From contig NZ_BMSK01000027.1 in assembly GCF_014649115.1 (NCBI RefSeq), positions 1 to 64,000 on the forward strand: a stretch of 64,000 nt of DNA, given 5' to 3'. The position numbers and the translations under genes were made by a program. Source of the stretch: Streptomyces eurythermus. GTDB lineage: Bacteria > Actinomycetota > Actinomycetes > Streptomycetales > Streptomycetaceae. Of this stretch, positions 1-8,609 are shown one piece after another. The notes under the pieces were generated by a model. It was not told where the DNA came from. It saw nothing but the letters and a program-made list of their open reading frames with translations, and ran no database searches. How positions within the stretch are numbered: the first letter of the stretch is position 1; each line of letters opens with the position of its first letter.

Positions 1-79
1 AAGGAGGTTCATCGTTCGACTTGCATGTGTTAAGCACGCCGCCAGCGTTCGTCCTGAGCCAGGATCAAACTCTCCGTGA
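1..79 (-). rRNA. 16S ribosomal RNA, 5' end (partial)
   Basis: Read on the minus strand, this is the universally conserved beginning of 16S rRNA: the gene starts near position 79 with TCACGGAGAGTTTGATCCTG and runs out of the window at position 1. Only the first ~79 nt are present. The remainder of the rrn operon lies to the left. Confidence 0.97.
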
Positions 80-460
80 ATGTTTACCGGTAATCCGGTT
101 GACATCACGAGAGCGGTGCGAGAGGAGGAATAGTCCCCTCGCACACAGCGTCCTCGCTGTGTTTTTTCAAAGGAACCTCGTCCCAGCAGATGCTGGAGAC
201 GGGGTATCAACATATCTGGCGTTGACTTTTGGCACGCTGTTGAGTTCTCAAGGAACGGTCGCTTCCTTTGTACTCACCCTCTCGGGCTTTCCTCCGGGCG
301 CTTCCCTTCGGTGTTTCAAACTCTACCAGGCTTTTTCCGTCTCTCTGACCACCCTCCTGCGAGCACGCAGAAGAAGATCCAGAGATCAGGATCTGATGAG
401 TTTGGTTGCCGCCAGGGACTGGGCACTGTTTCGTGCCTCTCTGCCCCGAGCAGGGTTACG
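80..460 (-). other. rrn operon leader (pre-16S 5' region)
   Basis: This is transcribed leader upstream of 16S on the minus strand. It contains the conserved Streptomyces rrn leader element GTTCCTTGAGAACTCAACAG (about 239-258, minus strand), which resembles processing/antitermination sequences found before 16S genes. It also contains a hairpin-forming segment at 143-162 and a TAGAGT -10-like hexamer near 315-320 that could serve a further rrn promoter. Streptomyces rrn operons usually carry several tandem promoters here. No protein gene is credible in this stretch. Confidence 0.8.
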
Positions 461-490
461 ACTGTACACGCGGCCTTGAAGGCCATGCAA
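461..490 (-). promoter_or_regulatory. candidate rrn promoter
   Basis: On the minus strand TTGCAT (485-490) is followed after 18 nt by TACAGT (461-466), a reasonable HrdB-type promoter pointing into the rrn leader. It lies 13 bp from the dre palindrome of the divergent crr gene. Assigned by motif only. Confidence 0.55.
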
Positions 491-500
491 ATCGCCTTGG

Positions 501-530
501 TTGGTGGTCTAGACCACTAGCTGGTAGCTT
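501..530 (+). promoter_or_regulatory. candidate crr promoter overlapping dre
   Basis: TTGGTG (501-506) and TAGCTT (525-530) are separated by 18 bp, which would place the start of transcription near 537, about 100 nt before crr. The dre covers the -35 edge and the spacer. Motif-based assignment. Confidence 0.5.
503..518. promoter_or_regulatory. DasR-responsive element (dre) upstream of crr
   Basis: The 14-bp perfect palindrome GTGGTCTAGACCAC (504-517) matches the dre consensus bound by the GntR-family regulator DasR in Streptomyces. DasR is known to control the N-acetylglucosamine PTS genes, including crr-ptsI, and is released by glucosamine-6-phosphate. The site overlaps the -35 and spacer of the best crr promoter candidate, consistent with repression by occlusion. 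Confidence 0.9.
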
Positions 531-634
531 CTATCCGGAACCGCCAGTTCATTTGACATACGCTGCTGCTCAGTGCGCCGTCCGGGACAGGCGGTGACGG
601 TCCGCGAGCAGCTCCACTCCTTGGGAGGCTTCCC

Positions 635-1084
635 ATGACCACCGTGACGTCCCCTCTTGCTGGACGGGCCATCGGACTGGCCGCAGTGCCGGACCCGGTC
701 TTCTCCGGGGCCATGGTCGGCCCGGGTACCGCGATCGATCCCGTCCGCGAGGTCTCCGAGGCGGTGGCGCCCGTGGACGGCGTCATCGTCTCCCTGCACC
801 CGCACGCGTTCGTCGTGGTCGACGAGAGCGGCCACGGGGTGCTCACCCACCTCGGCATCGACACGGTGCAGCTCAACGGCGAGGGCTTCGAGCTGCTCGT
901 CGCCAAGGGGGACAGGGTCACCCGCGGCCAGGCAGTCGTCCGCTGGAACCCGGCCGCCGTCGAGGCCGCCGGCAAGTCCCCGGTGTGCCCGGTCGTCGCC
1001 CTGGAAGCCACTGCCGAGTCCCTCTCCGAGCTGCGAGACAGTGGTGACGTGAAGACCGGCGACAGCCTCTTCTCCTGGAACTGA
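635..1084 (+). CDS. crr: PTS glucose-type enzyme IIA (EIIA-Crr)
   Basis: Soluble 149-residue EIIA component of the phosphoenolpyruvate:sugar phosphotransferase system. It passes phosphate from HPr to sugar-specific IIB/IIC proteins. In Streptomyces this single EIIA serves N-acetylglucosamine uptake. The EIIA-Glc fold is recognisable throughout. His57 and His72 (in LTHLGIDTVQLNGEG) correspond to the conserved active-site pair, with His72 the expected phosphorylated residue. The ATG follows a strong ribosome site (GGGAGG). ptsI begins 78 bp downstream in the same direction, so the two probably form an operon controlled by the dre at 503-518. Length is typical for a single-domain EIIA. The order crr-ptsI is the standard Streptomyces one; I am confident in the assignment. 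Confidence 0.95.
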   Translation: MTTVTSPLAGRAIGLAAVPDPVFSGAMVGPGTAIDPVREVSEAVAPVDGVIVSLHPHAFVVVDESGHGVLTHLGIDTVQLNGEGFELLVAKGDRVTRGQAVVRWNPAAVEAAGKSPVCPVVALEATAESLSELRDSGDVKTGDSLFSWN

Positions 1085-1162
1085 CGGCCGGGCCGTTCCA
1101 GAACGGCGCACAGGACAACCACCACCGCGGCGGGACCCGCCGCACTATCGGAGACGGGTGAG

Positions 1163-2833
1163 ATGGAGACAACTCTGCGAGGCGTCGGCGTGAGCCATGG
1201 TGTGGCGATCGGCGAGGTTCGGCACATGGGCACGGCGGTGCTGGAGCCGCCGGCCAAGCAGATCCCCGCCGAGGACGCCGAGCGGGAGCAGGGGCGCGCC
1301 CGGCAGGCCGTGGACGCCGTGGCCGCCGATCTGACGGCGCGCGGCAATCTGGCGGGCGGCGAGGCCCAGGCCGTGCTCGAAGCGCAGGCCATGATGGCCC
1401 AGGACCCCGAGCTGATGGCGGACGTGGACCGGCGGATCGCCGTCGGCAGCACCGCGGAGCGCGCGGTCTACGACGCGTTCGCGGCGTACCGGGAGCTGCT
1501 GGCCGGTGCCGGTGAGTACCTCGCGGGGCGCGTGGCCGACCTGGACGACGTGCGGAACCGTATCGTCGCGCGGCTGCTGGGCGTGCCGATGCCGGGTGTT
1601 CCGGACAGCGACCAGCCGTATGTACTCGTGGCCCGGGACCTGGCTCCGGCCGACACGGCGCTGCTGGACCCCTCCCTCGTGCTCGGTTTCGTGACCGAGG
1701 AGGGCGGTCCGACCAGCCACAGCGCGATTCTGGCGCGGGCGCTGGGGGTGCCGGCCGTGGTGGCGCTGCCGGGCGCCGGTGAGCTGGCCGAGGGCACGGT
1801 GGTCGCCGTGGACGGCAGCACGGGCGATGTCTTCGTCAACCCCAGCGAGGAGAAGAAGGAGCAGCTTTCGGCCGCGGCCGCCGAGCGCAAGGCGGCGCTG
1901 GCCGCCTCGACGGGCCCCGGTGTGACCGCGGACGGGCACAAGGTGCCGCTGCTGGCCAACGTGGGCGGGCCGGCTGATGTGGCGGCGGCGGTCGAGGCGG
2001 GTGCCGAGGGCGTCGGTCTGTTCCGTACCGAGTTCCTGTTCCTGGACGACAGCAAGAAGGCTCCTTCCGAGGAGAAGCAGGTGGAGGCCTACCGGCAGGT
2101 GCTGGAGGCGTTCCCCGAGGGTCGTGTGGTCGTACGGGTGCTGGACGCGGGCGCGGACAAGCCGCTGGACTTCCTGACGCCGGCGGACGAGCCGAACCCG
2201 GCGCTGGGTGTGCGGGGCCTGCGGACGCTGCTGGACCACCCGGAGGTGCTGCGCACCCAGCTGACGGCGCTGGCGAAGGCCGCCGAGGGGCTGCCCGTCC
2301 ACCTCGAGGTGATGGCGCCCATGGTGGCGGACCGCCGGGACGCCAAGGCGTTCGCGGACGCCTGCCGGGAGGCGGGTCTCCAGGCCAAGTTCGGTGCGAT
2401 GGTCGAGATCCCGTCGGCCGCGCTGCGGGCGCGTTCGATCCTGCGGGAGGTCGAGTTCCTGTCGCTGGGCACCAACGACCTCGCGCAGTACACGTTCGCG
2501 GCGGACCGGCAGGTGGGCGCGGTGTCGCGGCTGCAGGACCCGTGGCAGCCGGCGCTGCTCGACCTGGTGGCGCTGTCGGCCGAGGCGGCGAAGGCCGAGG
2601 GCAAGAGCTGCGGGGTGTGCGGTGAGGCCGCGTCCGACCCGCTGCTGGCCTGTGTGCTGACCGGTCTGGGTGTCACCTCCCTGTCCATGGGGTCGGCGTC
2701 GATTCCGTATGTCCGCGCCACGCTGGCGAAGTACACGCTGGCGCAGTGCGAGCGGGCCGCTGCGGCGGCGCGTGCGGCGGACAGCGCCGAGGAGGCGCGC
2801 GCCGCGGCCCAGGCGGTGCTGTCCGGCGAGTAG
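1163..2833 (+). CDS. ptsI: PTS enzyme I (phosphoenolpyruvate-protein phosphotransferase)
   Basis: Cytoplasmic 556-residue enzyme I, which autophosphorylates from phosphoenolpyruvate and donates phosphate to HPr, the first step of every PTS transport reaction. The N-terminal domain carries the phosphohistidine signature GGPTSHSAILARALGVPAVV with the active His186. The C-terminal PEP-binding barrel has the GLFRTEFLF segment, the LGTNDLAQYT motif and the catalytic-cysteine motif GVCGEAA. Length is typical. It lies downstream of crr and ends in a strong terminator at 2897-2928. HPr (ptsH) is not in the window. Regulation is probably through the upstream DasR site. The ATG at 1163 is preceded by a GGGTGAG ribosome site. 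Confidence 0.96.
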   Translation: METTLRGVGVSHGVAIGEVRHMGTAVLEPPAKQIPAEDAEREQGRARQAVDAVAADLTARGNLAGGEAQAVLEAQAMMAQDPELMADVDRRIAVGSTAERAVYDAFAAYRELLAGAGEYLAGRVADLDDVRNRIVARLLGVPMPGVPDSDQPYVLVARDLAPADTALLDPSLVLGFVTEEGGPTSHSAILARALGVPAVVALPGAGELAEGTVVAVDGSTGDVFVNPSEEKKEQLSAAAAERKAALAASTGPGVTADGHKVPLLANVGGPADVAAAVEAGAEGVGLFRTEFLFLDDSKKAPSEEKQVEAYRQVLEAFPEGRVVVRVLDAGADKPLDFLTPADEPNPALGVRGLRTLLDHPEVLRTQLTALAKAAEGLPVHLEVMAPMVADRRDAKAFADACREAGLQAKFGAMVEIPSAALRARSILREVEFLSLGTNDLAQYTFAADRQVGAVSRLQDPWQPALLDLVALSAEAAKAEGKSCGVCGEAASDPLLACVLTGLGVTSLSMGSASIPYVRATLAKYTLAQCERAAAAARAADSAEEARAAAQAVLSGE

Positions 2834-2837
2834 CCGA

Positions 2838-2879
2838 CCGGTGCCGTAGCCGTGCCGGTGCCGTAGCCGTGCCGGTGCC
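2838..2879. repeat. 17-bp tandem repeat after ptsI
   Basis: CCGGTGCCGTAGCCGTG occurs twice head to tail (2838-2854 and 2855-2871) and a third copy begins at 2872 and breaks off after 8 bp. It lies between the ptsI stop codon and its terminator. Confidence 0.9.
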
Positions 2880-2896
2880 TTCGGGTGCCGTCGGTC

Positions 2897-2928
2897 AGGG
2901 GCGTCCTGCCTTCGGGCGGGGCGCCCCT
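2897..2928 (+). terminator. ptsI terminator with UUCG loop
   Basis: A stem of about 14 bp, including two G-U pairs, closes on a TTCG tetraloop (2911-2914). The very stable hairpin sits 64 nt after the ptsI stop and ends 28 bp before the stop of the convergent gene at 2956, so it may serve both strands. Confidence 0.8.
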
Positions 2929-2955
2929 GCTGTGTTGTCGGCGGTGGCCGGGTTG

Positions 2956-3849
2956 TCAGTGGCGGTGGGCCGCTGCCGTGCCGTCGTCTCCGAGGTCGGG
3001 GGGTGCGTCGTAGTCGACGCCGGTCTCGGGTGGGATGAGGTCGCCGGATTCGACGTCGGTGCAGTAGGCGTCGAAGACTTCCGAGGCCGTCAGGGGTTCG
3101 AGGGCGCCGCCGCGCAGTCGCCAGCCGTAGACGCGGTCGGCGGTGCCGGCGGCGCTGGTGCGGATGACGAGTCCGCCCGGGCTGCGGGTGGCCAGTCCGA
3201 GGGCGAGGACGCTGGTGAACTCCAGGGCCTCCGCCTCGTCCAGGCGGGTCGCGCCGTTGCCGTCCTGCTCGCCGTGCAGGACGGCGACGAGGGTGTCCGG
3301 TGGTCCGGAGACGGTGCAGACGAGGTGCCTCTCGCCGGGTGGGGCGGTGTCGAGGATGCGGACCAGGAGTTCGGAGGCGCGGGTGAAGGCGGCCCTGCCG
3401 ATGTCCTCGCCGCAGGTCGGGCAGGGGCCGAGGCGGGTGAGGAGGGTGGTGGCGTACTCCCAGGTGGCCTGGCGTACGGCTTCGTCCACGAGCTGGGGCA
3501 GGAGGTCGGTGAGCGGGCGGCCGTCGTAGGGGACGGTGGGGCCGGTGGCCGCGAGGTGTGCGGTGAACCGGCTGCGGCTGGCCGGGGCGTCCGGGTCGAG
3601 TCCGGTGTCCGCGCAGTACGCGGCGTAGTCCTCCGGGTCGAACAGGGCGAGTGTGGTGTGGCTGCCCTGTGCGGCGCGTGTCCTCAGGACCGTCTCCAGG
3701 TGCCGGAGGTATGTCGTGTGGTCGTCGAAGGTGAAGCTGCGGTAGCGCCGCATGGCGCGGAAGTCGTGGTCGTCGGTGAGGACGCCGATGGTGCCGGCGA
3801 TCTCGCGGCGCAGGACGCGTCGCAGGGTGTGGTGGTCGGTGTGCGCCAT
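2956..3849 (-). CDS. conserved hypothetical protein
   Basis: A 297-residue soluble protein that I cannot assign to a named family. There is no signal peptide or membrane segment. A CPTCGED motif in the middle suggests a two-cysteine metal or redox site, and the C-terminal part is acidic and ends in a His-containing tail. I place the start at the ATG at 3849 (MAHTDHHTLRR) because GGGGGA stands 3 nt upstream of it. An in-frame start 33 nt earlier lacks a ribosome site. It is convergent with ptsI and lies downstream of, in the same direction as, the acetoacetyl-CoA synthetase gene, 199 bp away. Codon use is typical of the genome. No function can be proposed. Confidence 0.75.
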   Translation of the reverse strand: MAHTDHHTLRRVLRREIAGTIGVLTDDHDFRAMRRYRSFTFDDHTTYLRHLETVLRTRAAQGSHTTLALFDPEDYAAYCADTGLDPDAPASRSRFTAHLAATGPTVPYDGRPLTDLLPQLVDEAVRQATWEYATTLLTRLGPCPTCGEDIGRAAFTRASELLVRILDTAPPGERHLVCTVSGPPDTLVAVLHGEQDGNGATRLDEAEALEFTSVLALGLATRSPGGLVIRTSAAGTADRVYGWRLRGGALEPLTASEVFDAYCTDVESGDLIPPETGVDYDAPPDLGDDGTAAAHRH

Positions 3850-4048
3850 GATTCCCCCAATGCGCGGTCGATCAATGCTCACTCACCGTAACGGTCGGCA
3901 CTGACAACGGCTGCCCGCCGGGGTTCGCGGACCGGGGTGTGGGGGATGTCTTCCCAGGTCATGACTGGTGTGGGTGGGGCGGGTCCCGGACGCCTCGGTG
4001 GGGTTCGGTGGGGTCCGGGACCTGTGCGGAGGGTGATGTTCCGGTGGG

Positions 4049-6025
4049 TCAGCCGCGCTTGCGGGCCAGTTCCTCGTAGAAGGCGAGGAGGGCGAGGTTG
4101 TCGATGGAGCCGGGGTTGACCGCCTTTTCCAGGGGGGTGCCCTGCAGGAGGCGCTTGACCGGGACCTCGATGCGCTTGCCGGTGAGGGTGTGCGGGATGC
4201 CGGGGACCTCGATGATCTCGTCGGGGACGTGCCGGGGTGAGAGCTGTTCGCGGATGGTCTGCTTGACGCGGTTCAGGAGCGTCTCGTCCAGGACGGCGCC
4301 CGGTGCGAGGTGCACGAACAGCGGCATCCAGTAGCCGCCGTCGGGTTGTTCGACGCCGATGACGAGCGATTCCCTGATCTCGGGCAGCCGTTCGACGACC
4401 TCGTAGATGTCGGCCGAGCCCATGCGTACGCCCTGCCGGTTGAGGGTGGAGTCGGAGCGGCCGTGGATGATCACGGAGCCCCGGGAGGTGACGGTGATCC
4501 AGTCGCCGTGGCGCCAGACGCCGGGGTAGGTGTCGAAGTAGCTGTGGTGGTAGCGGCTGCCGTCGGGGTCGTTCCAGAAGTGGATCGGCATGGACGGCAT
4601 GGGCTGGGTGACGACCAGTTCGCCGACCTCGTCCACGAGGGGCCGGCCGCTCGGGTCCCAGGACCGCAGGTCGGTGCCGAGGCCGGGGGCCTGGAGTTCG
4701 CCGGTGTACACGGGCAGGGTGGGTACGGCGCCGGCGAAGCAGGAGCAGACGTCCGTGCCGCCGCTGACGGAGGCGATCCACAGGTCGGCCCCGCTCTCGG
4801 CGAACTCGTCGTGCAGCCAGCGGAAGCCGTCGGGCGGCAGCGGGGAGCCGGTGGTGGCGACGCACTCGACCCTGGACAGGTCGTAGTCGCGGGCGGGGTG
4901 GACGCCGGCCTTGCGGCAGGCCATGACGTAGGCGGCGGAGGTGCCGTAGAGGGTGGCCCCGGTGCGTTCGGCGATCCGCCACTGGGCGCCGGTGTCCGGG
5001 TGGCCGGGGCTGCCGTCGTACAGGACGATCGTGGTGCCCGTCAGGAGGCCGGAGACGAGGAAGTTCCACATCATCCAGCCGGTCGAGGTGTACCAGAAGA
5101 AGCGGTCCTCGGGACCGAGGTCGCAGTGCAGGCCGAGCTGTTTGAGGTGTTCGACCAGGATGCCGCCCTGCGACTGGACGATGGCCTTGGGCAGGCCGGT
5201 CGTGCCGGAGGAGTACAGCACCCACAGCGGGTGGTCGAAGGGGACCTGTTCGTAGACCGGCTCGGTGTCCCCGGCGGTCAGCGCCGGCCATTCGAGGGCG
5301 CCCTCGGGAGCGTCGGTGCCGAGCAGCGGGATGTGGACGACGGCGCGCAGGGTGGGCAGTTCGCGGCGCAGTTCGGCGACGATCTCGCGGCGGTCGTGTT
5401 CCTTGCCGCCGTAGCGGTAGCCGTCGACGGCGAACAGGACGACGGGTTCGACCTGCTGGAAGCGGTCGAGGACGCTGCGGGCGCCGAAGTCGGGGGCGCA
5501 GGAGGTCCATACGGCGCCGACGGCGGCGGTGGCGAGGAGGGCGACGACGGCCTGCGGGATGTTGGGGAGGTAGCCGCTGACGCGGTCGCCGGGGCGTACG
5601 CCGAGCGCGCGGAGTTCGGCGGCGAGGGAGCCGACCTGGCGGCGCAGCTCGGACCAGGTCACCGGGCGGGGTTCGTGGGACTCGTCCACGCACAGGAGGG
5701 CGGGTTCGTCCGCGCGGTCGGCCGCGGCGCGCAGGGCGTGTTCGGCGTAGTTGAGGGTGGCGCCGGGGAACCACCGGGCGCCGGGCATGGCGCGGTCGTC
5801 GAGCACGCGCGCGTAGGGGGTGGAGAAGCGTACGTCGAACCACTCCGTGACGGCTTTCCAGAAGGTGTCGAGCTGGTCGACGGACCACCGGTGCAGGGCC
5901 GGGTAGCCGCCTTCGGCCGGGGCGCCGTGGTGTTCGGCGGCCCACGCCTGGAACCGGGTGATGCGGGCCTTGGCGATCCGCTCGGGGTCGGGCTGCCAGA
6001 GCGGCTGGGGGTTCGCGGTCGACAT
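4049..6025 (-). CDS. acetoacetyl-CoA synthetase (acetoacetate-CoA ligase)
   Basis: ATP-dependent ligase of about 658 residues that activates acetoacetate to acetoacetyl-CoA, feeding ketone-body or polyhydroxybutyrate carbon into acyl-CoA metabolism. It belongs to the ANL adenylate-forming superfamily. The P-loop-like motif LYSSGTTGLPKAIV is intact, the FFWYTSTGWMMWNFLV block is characteristic of acetoacetyl- rather than acetyl-CoA synthetases, and the C-terminal lysine region (LTGKRIEVPVKRLLQG) is present. The start at 6025 (MSTANPQPLW) has a GGGAG ribosome site. The frame stays open far upstream, but that extension is antisense to the GH31 gene and is not coding. The gene is divergent from the GH31 glucosidase. 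Length fits the family. Confidence 0.93.
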   Translation of the reverse strand: MSTANPQPLWQPDPERIAKARITRFQAWAAEHHGAPAEGGYPALHRWSVDQLDTFWKAVTEWFDVRFSTPYARVLDDRAMPGARWFPGATLNYAEHALRAAADRADEPALLCVDESHEPRPVTWSELRRQVGSLAAELRALGVRPGDRVSGYLPNIPQAVVALLATAAVGAVWTSCAPDFGARSVLDRFQQVEPVVLFAVDGYRYGGKEHDRREIVAELRRELPTLRAVVHIPLLGTDAPEGALEWPALTAGDTEPVYEQVPFDHPLWVLYSSGTTGLPKAIVQSQGGILVEHLKQLGLHCDLGPEDRFFWYTSTGWMMWNFLVSGLLTGTTIVLYDGSPGHPDTGAQWRIAERTGATLYGTSAAYVMACRKAGVHPARDYDLSRVECVATTGSPLPPDGFRWLHDEFAESGADLWIASVSGGTDVCSCFAGAVPTLPVYTGELQAPGLGTDLRSWDPSGRPLVDEVGELVVTQPMPSMPIHFWNDPDGSRYHHSYFDTYPGVWRHGDWITVTSRGSVIIHGRSDSTLNRQGVRMGSADIYEVVERLPEIRESLVIGVEQPDGGYWMPLFVHLAPGAVLDETLLNRVKQTIREQLSPRHVPDEIIEVPGIPHTLTGKRIEVPVKRLLQGTPLEKAVNPGSIDNLALLAFYEELARKRG

Positions 6026-6229
6026 GGGAGGCTCCCGGGCTGTGCGCGTCGTGTGCGTCGGTCCGCGCACGGGCTGGGGTGTGCGCGTGACGCGGCTGAC
6101 ACGGACGATGCCATGTGATCGACTTCTGCACCAGGGTTCGCCCCACATAGTCGATGTCGTGAAGATGTGGCCCGGCCACGGGTGAACGGCAGTTGAACGG
6201 CACACGCGCGCGGGGCGCTCAGTGGCAGG

Positions 6230-8599
6230 GTGAGCAGCATGGACGGTCGTGACCTGGTGCGTTCGGTGAGTGTGGTCGGTTCGGGGAGGGCGGCTCGGGG
6301 GTTGCGCACCGTGCGGGCCGCGTGGCGCAGGAGGCGTATCGACGCGGCGGGGCTGCCGCGGCGGGGGCCCGAGCGGGCCCGGGTGCCGGGGCTGGTGCGG
6401 GACGTGGAGCCGGGTCCGGGCGGCGGTCTGATCCGGTTCAGCCGTTCCGAGCTGCGGGTCGTCGTGGCGGCGAACGGAGCGGTGTTCTGGGGGTGGGACG
6501 GGGCGGGCGCGCTGCCGTCGTACGCGCTCGCCGGGAGTGGTCCGGAGCCGGATCCGCGGGCGGTGCTGGAGCCGGACAAGGACGGCGGCTGGCGGGTGGT
6601 GGCCGAGCGGGTGACGGTGGTCGTGTCGCGGCACGGCGCGGTGCAGGTGTGCACGCCGGGCGGGGTGGTGCTGCGGCGGGAGCTGCCGCCGCGCTGGTGG
6701 GAGCCGGTGGGCGGGGGTGTGGCGCGGTGGATGCAGCGGTCGGAGGTGGCGGCGGACGCCCGGTTCTTCGGGCTGGGCGGGCGGGCGTGCGGTCCGCGGC
6801 TGCGGGACGGCAGGTACCGGCTGTGGAACACCGATCCCGGCCGGGCGTTCGGGTCCGGTGACGATCCGCTGTATCTGACCATGCCGGTGCAGCTGGTGGT
6901 GGCGGACGCGGGCACGCACCTGGTGTTCCACGACACCACCTGGGACGGGTCGGTGGTGCTGCGGGAGGGCGAGGAGGGTGCCGGGTCCGGACACGACCGG
7001 GCGGGGCGCTGCGAGGTGCACATGGACGGCGGCCCGCTGCGCTGCTGGGTGATGGTGGGCACCCCCGCGCGCGTGCTGTACACGTGGGCCTCGCTGACCG
7101 GGGCGCCCGCGCTGCCGCCCGCGTGGGCCCTGGGGTACCAGCACGCGCGGTGGGGCTCCGGCAGTGAGCAGGAGGTGCGCCGGGTCGTCGCCGGCCACCA
7201 CGAGCGGGGGCTGCCGCTGGACGCCGTGCACCTCGGTGCCGGCCACTACGACGACCACCGGGTGTTCACCGTCGACCAGGAACGTTTCCCCAAGCTGCCG
7301 GTGCTGGCGGAGGAGCTGCGCCGGGACGGGATCCGGCTGGTGTCGGCCGTGGAGCCGGCGGTGCGGGCGGAACCGGGCGGGGCCGTGTACGACGGCGGCG
7401 GGGCCGTGGACGCGTTCGTGCGGGACGCGCGGGGCCGGACGGTGGAGGGTCTGGCGTGGGCCGGCGAGTCGGTCTTCCCGGACTTCACGCACGCGCGCGT
7501 GCGCGCGTGGTGGGGCGGGCTCTACCGGGAGCGGCTGGAGCAGGGCTTCGCGGGTTTCTGGCACGACATGAACGAGCCGACGTCGTTCGGCGCCTTCGGT
7601 GAGCCGACGCTGCCGCGTTCGGCCCGGCACGCCCTGGAGGGGCGCGGTGGTGACCATCGGGAGGCGCACAACGTGTACGCGCTGTGCATGGCCCGGGCGG
7701 CGTACGAGGGGCTGCGGGAGCTGGTGCCCGGGGACCGGCCCTTCGTGCTCTCCCGTTCGGGCTGGGCGGGGCTGCAGCGGTACGGCGGCTCGTGGTCGGG
7801 GGACGCGGCGACGGGCTGGCCGGGGCTGCGGGCGTCGCTGTCGCTGGTGCTGGGGCTGGGGCTGTGCGGGGTGCCCTATTCGGGTCCGGACGTGGGCGGT
7901 GCCGACGGCGGTGTGTCGCCGGAGCTGTATCTGCGCTGGTTCCAGCTGGGCGCGTACCTGCCGTTGTTCCGGACCTACGCGGGTCCGCGGGCGGGGCGCC
8001 GGGAGCCGTGGGAGTTCGGTGCCGAGGTGCTGGAGCACGCGCGCGTGGCGCTGCTCGAACGCCGGCGGCTGCTGCCGTACTTCGTGACGCTGGCGCATCT
8101 GGCCCGGCGGACCGGGGCGCCCTACGCCCGGCCGCTGTGGTGGGGGTCGCCGGAGGACCGGGCGCTGCGCGACTGCGAGGACGCGTTCCTGCTGGGCGAC
8201 GGCCTTCTGGTGGCACCGGTGCTGGAGCCCGGTGCCGGCCGGCGTGCGGTGCGGCTGCCACGGGGCCGCTGGTACGACACGGCGACGGAGGAGGCCTACG
8301 AGGGGCCGGGGCGGGTCGTGGTCGACGCGCCGCTGTCCCGGGTGCCGGTCTTCGCGCGCGCGGGGGCGGTGCTGCCGGTGCGGGGCGCCGACGGCGGGCT
8401 GGAGCTGGAGGTGTGGGCGCCCGCGCGCGGGCGGACCGGGGGCGGTCTGGTGGTGCCGGACGCGGGCGACGGGTGGGACGAGCCGGAGATCGAGCGGTAT
8501 GCCGCCCGTGAGCGGGACGGACGGGTGGTGGTGACCCGGGAGCGCGAGGACGGCGCGGCCGAGCCGGCCTGTCCGGTGCGCGTGCGCGGGCTGGGCTGA
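6230..8599 (+). CDS. glycoside hydrolase family 31 (alpha-glucosidase type)
   Basis: A 789-residue retaining GH31 enzyme, most likely hydrolysing alpha-glucosidic (or alpha-xylosidic) bonds. The catalytic nucleophile is in GFWHDMNEPTS (Asp446), and the general acid/base region is in GSWSGDAATGWPGL. An N-terminal beta-sandwich precedes the (beta/alpha)8 barrel, and a C-terminal beta domain follows. No signal peptide is visible, so it is probably intracellular. The start could be GTG at 6230 or ATG at 6239; the ribosome site (GGCAGGG) does not decide between them. It is convergent with the NUDIX gene, with only 10 bp between the stop codons. Substrate specificity cannot be read from the sequence. 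Confidence 0.9.
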   Translation: MSSMDGRDLVRSVSVVGSGRAARGLRTVRAAWRRRRIDAAGLPRRGPERARVPGLVRDVEPGPGGGLIRFSRSELRVVVAANGAVFWGWDGAGALPSYALAGSGPEPDPRAVLEPDKDGGWRVVAERVTVVVSRHGAVQVCTPGGVVLRRELPPRWWEPVGGGVARWMQRSEVAADARFFGLGGRACGPRLRDGRYRLWNTDPGRAFGSGDDPLYLTMPVQLVVADAGTHLVFHDTTWDGSVVLREGEEGAGSGHDRAGRCEVHMDGGPLRCWVMVGTPARVLYTWASLTGAPALPPAWALGYQHARWGSGSEQEVRRVVAGHHERGLPLDAVHLGAGHYDDHRVFTVDQERFPKLPVLAEELRRDGIRLVSAVEPAVRAEPGGAVYDGGGAVDAFVRDARGRTVEGLAWAGESVFPDFTHARVRAWWGGLYRERLEQGFAGFWHDMNEPTSFGAFGEPTLPRSARHALEGRGGDHREAHNVYALCMARAAYEGLRELVPGDRPFVLSRSGWAGLQRYGGSWSGDAATGWPGLRASLSLVLGLGLCGVPYSGPDVGGADGGVSPELYLRWFQLGAYLPLFRTYAGPRAGRREPWEFGAEVLEHARVALLERRRLLPYFVTLAHLARRTGAPYARPLWWGSPEDRALRDCEDAFLLGDGLLVAPVLEPGAGRRAVRLPRGRWYDTATEEAYEGPGRVVVDAPLSRVPVFARAGAVLPVRGADGGLELEVWAPARGRTGGGLVVPDAGDGWDEPEIERYAARERDGRVVVTREREDGAAEPACPVRVRGLG

Positions 8600-8609
8600 A
8601 CGGCCCGGC

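Noticed and set aside
143..168. Hairpin ACACAGCG-TCCT-CGCTGTGT followed by T residues on the plus strand
   Set aside because: It lies within the minus-strand rRNA leader, where no plus-strand transcript is expected; more likely a structured part of the pre-rRNA leader.
6026..8098. Open frame continuing upstream of the acetoacetyl-CoA synthetase start on the minus strand
   Set aside because: It is antisense to the GH31 gene, lacks a ribosome site and has no family features; the family N-terminus starts at 6025.
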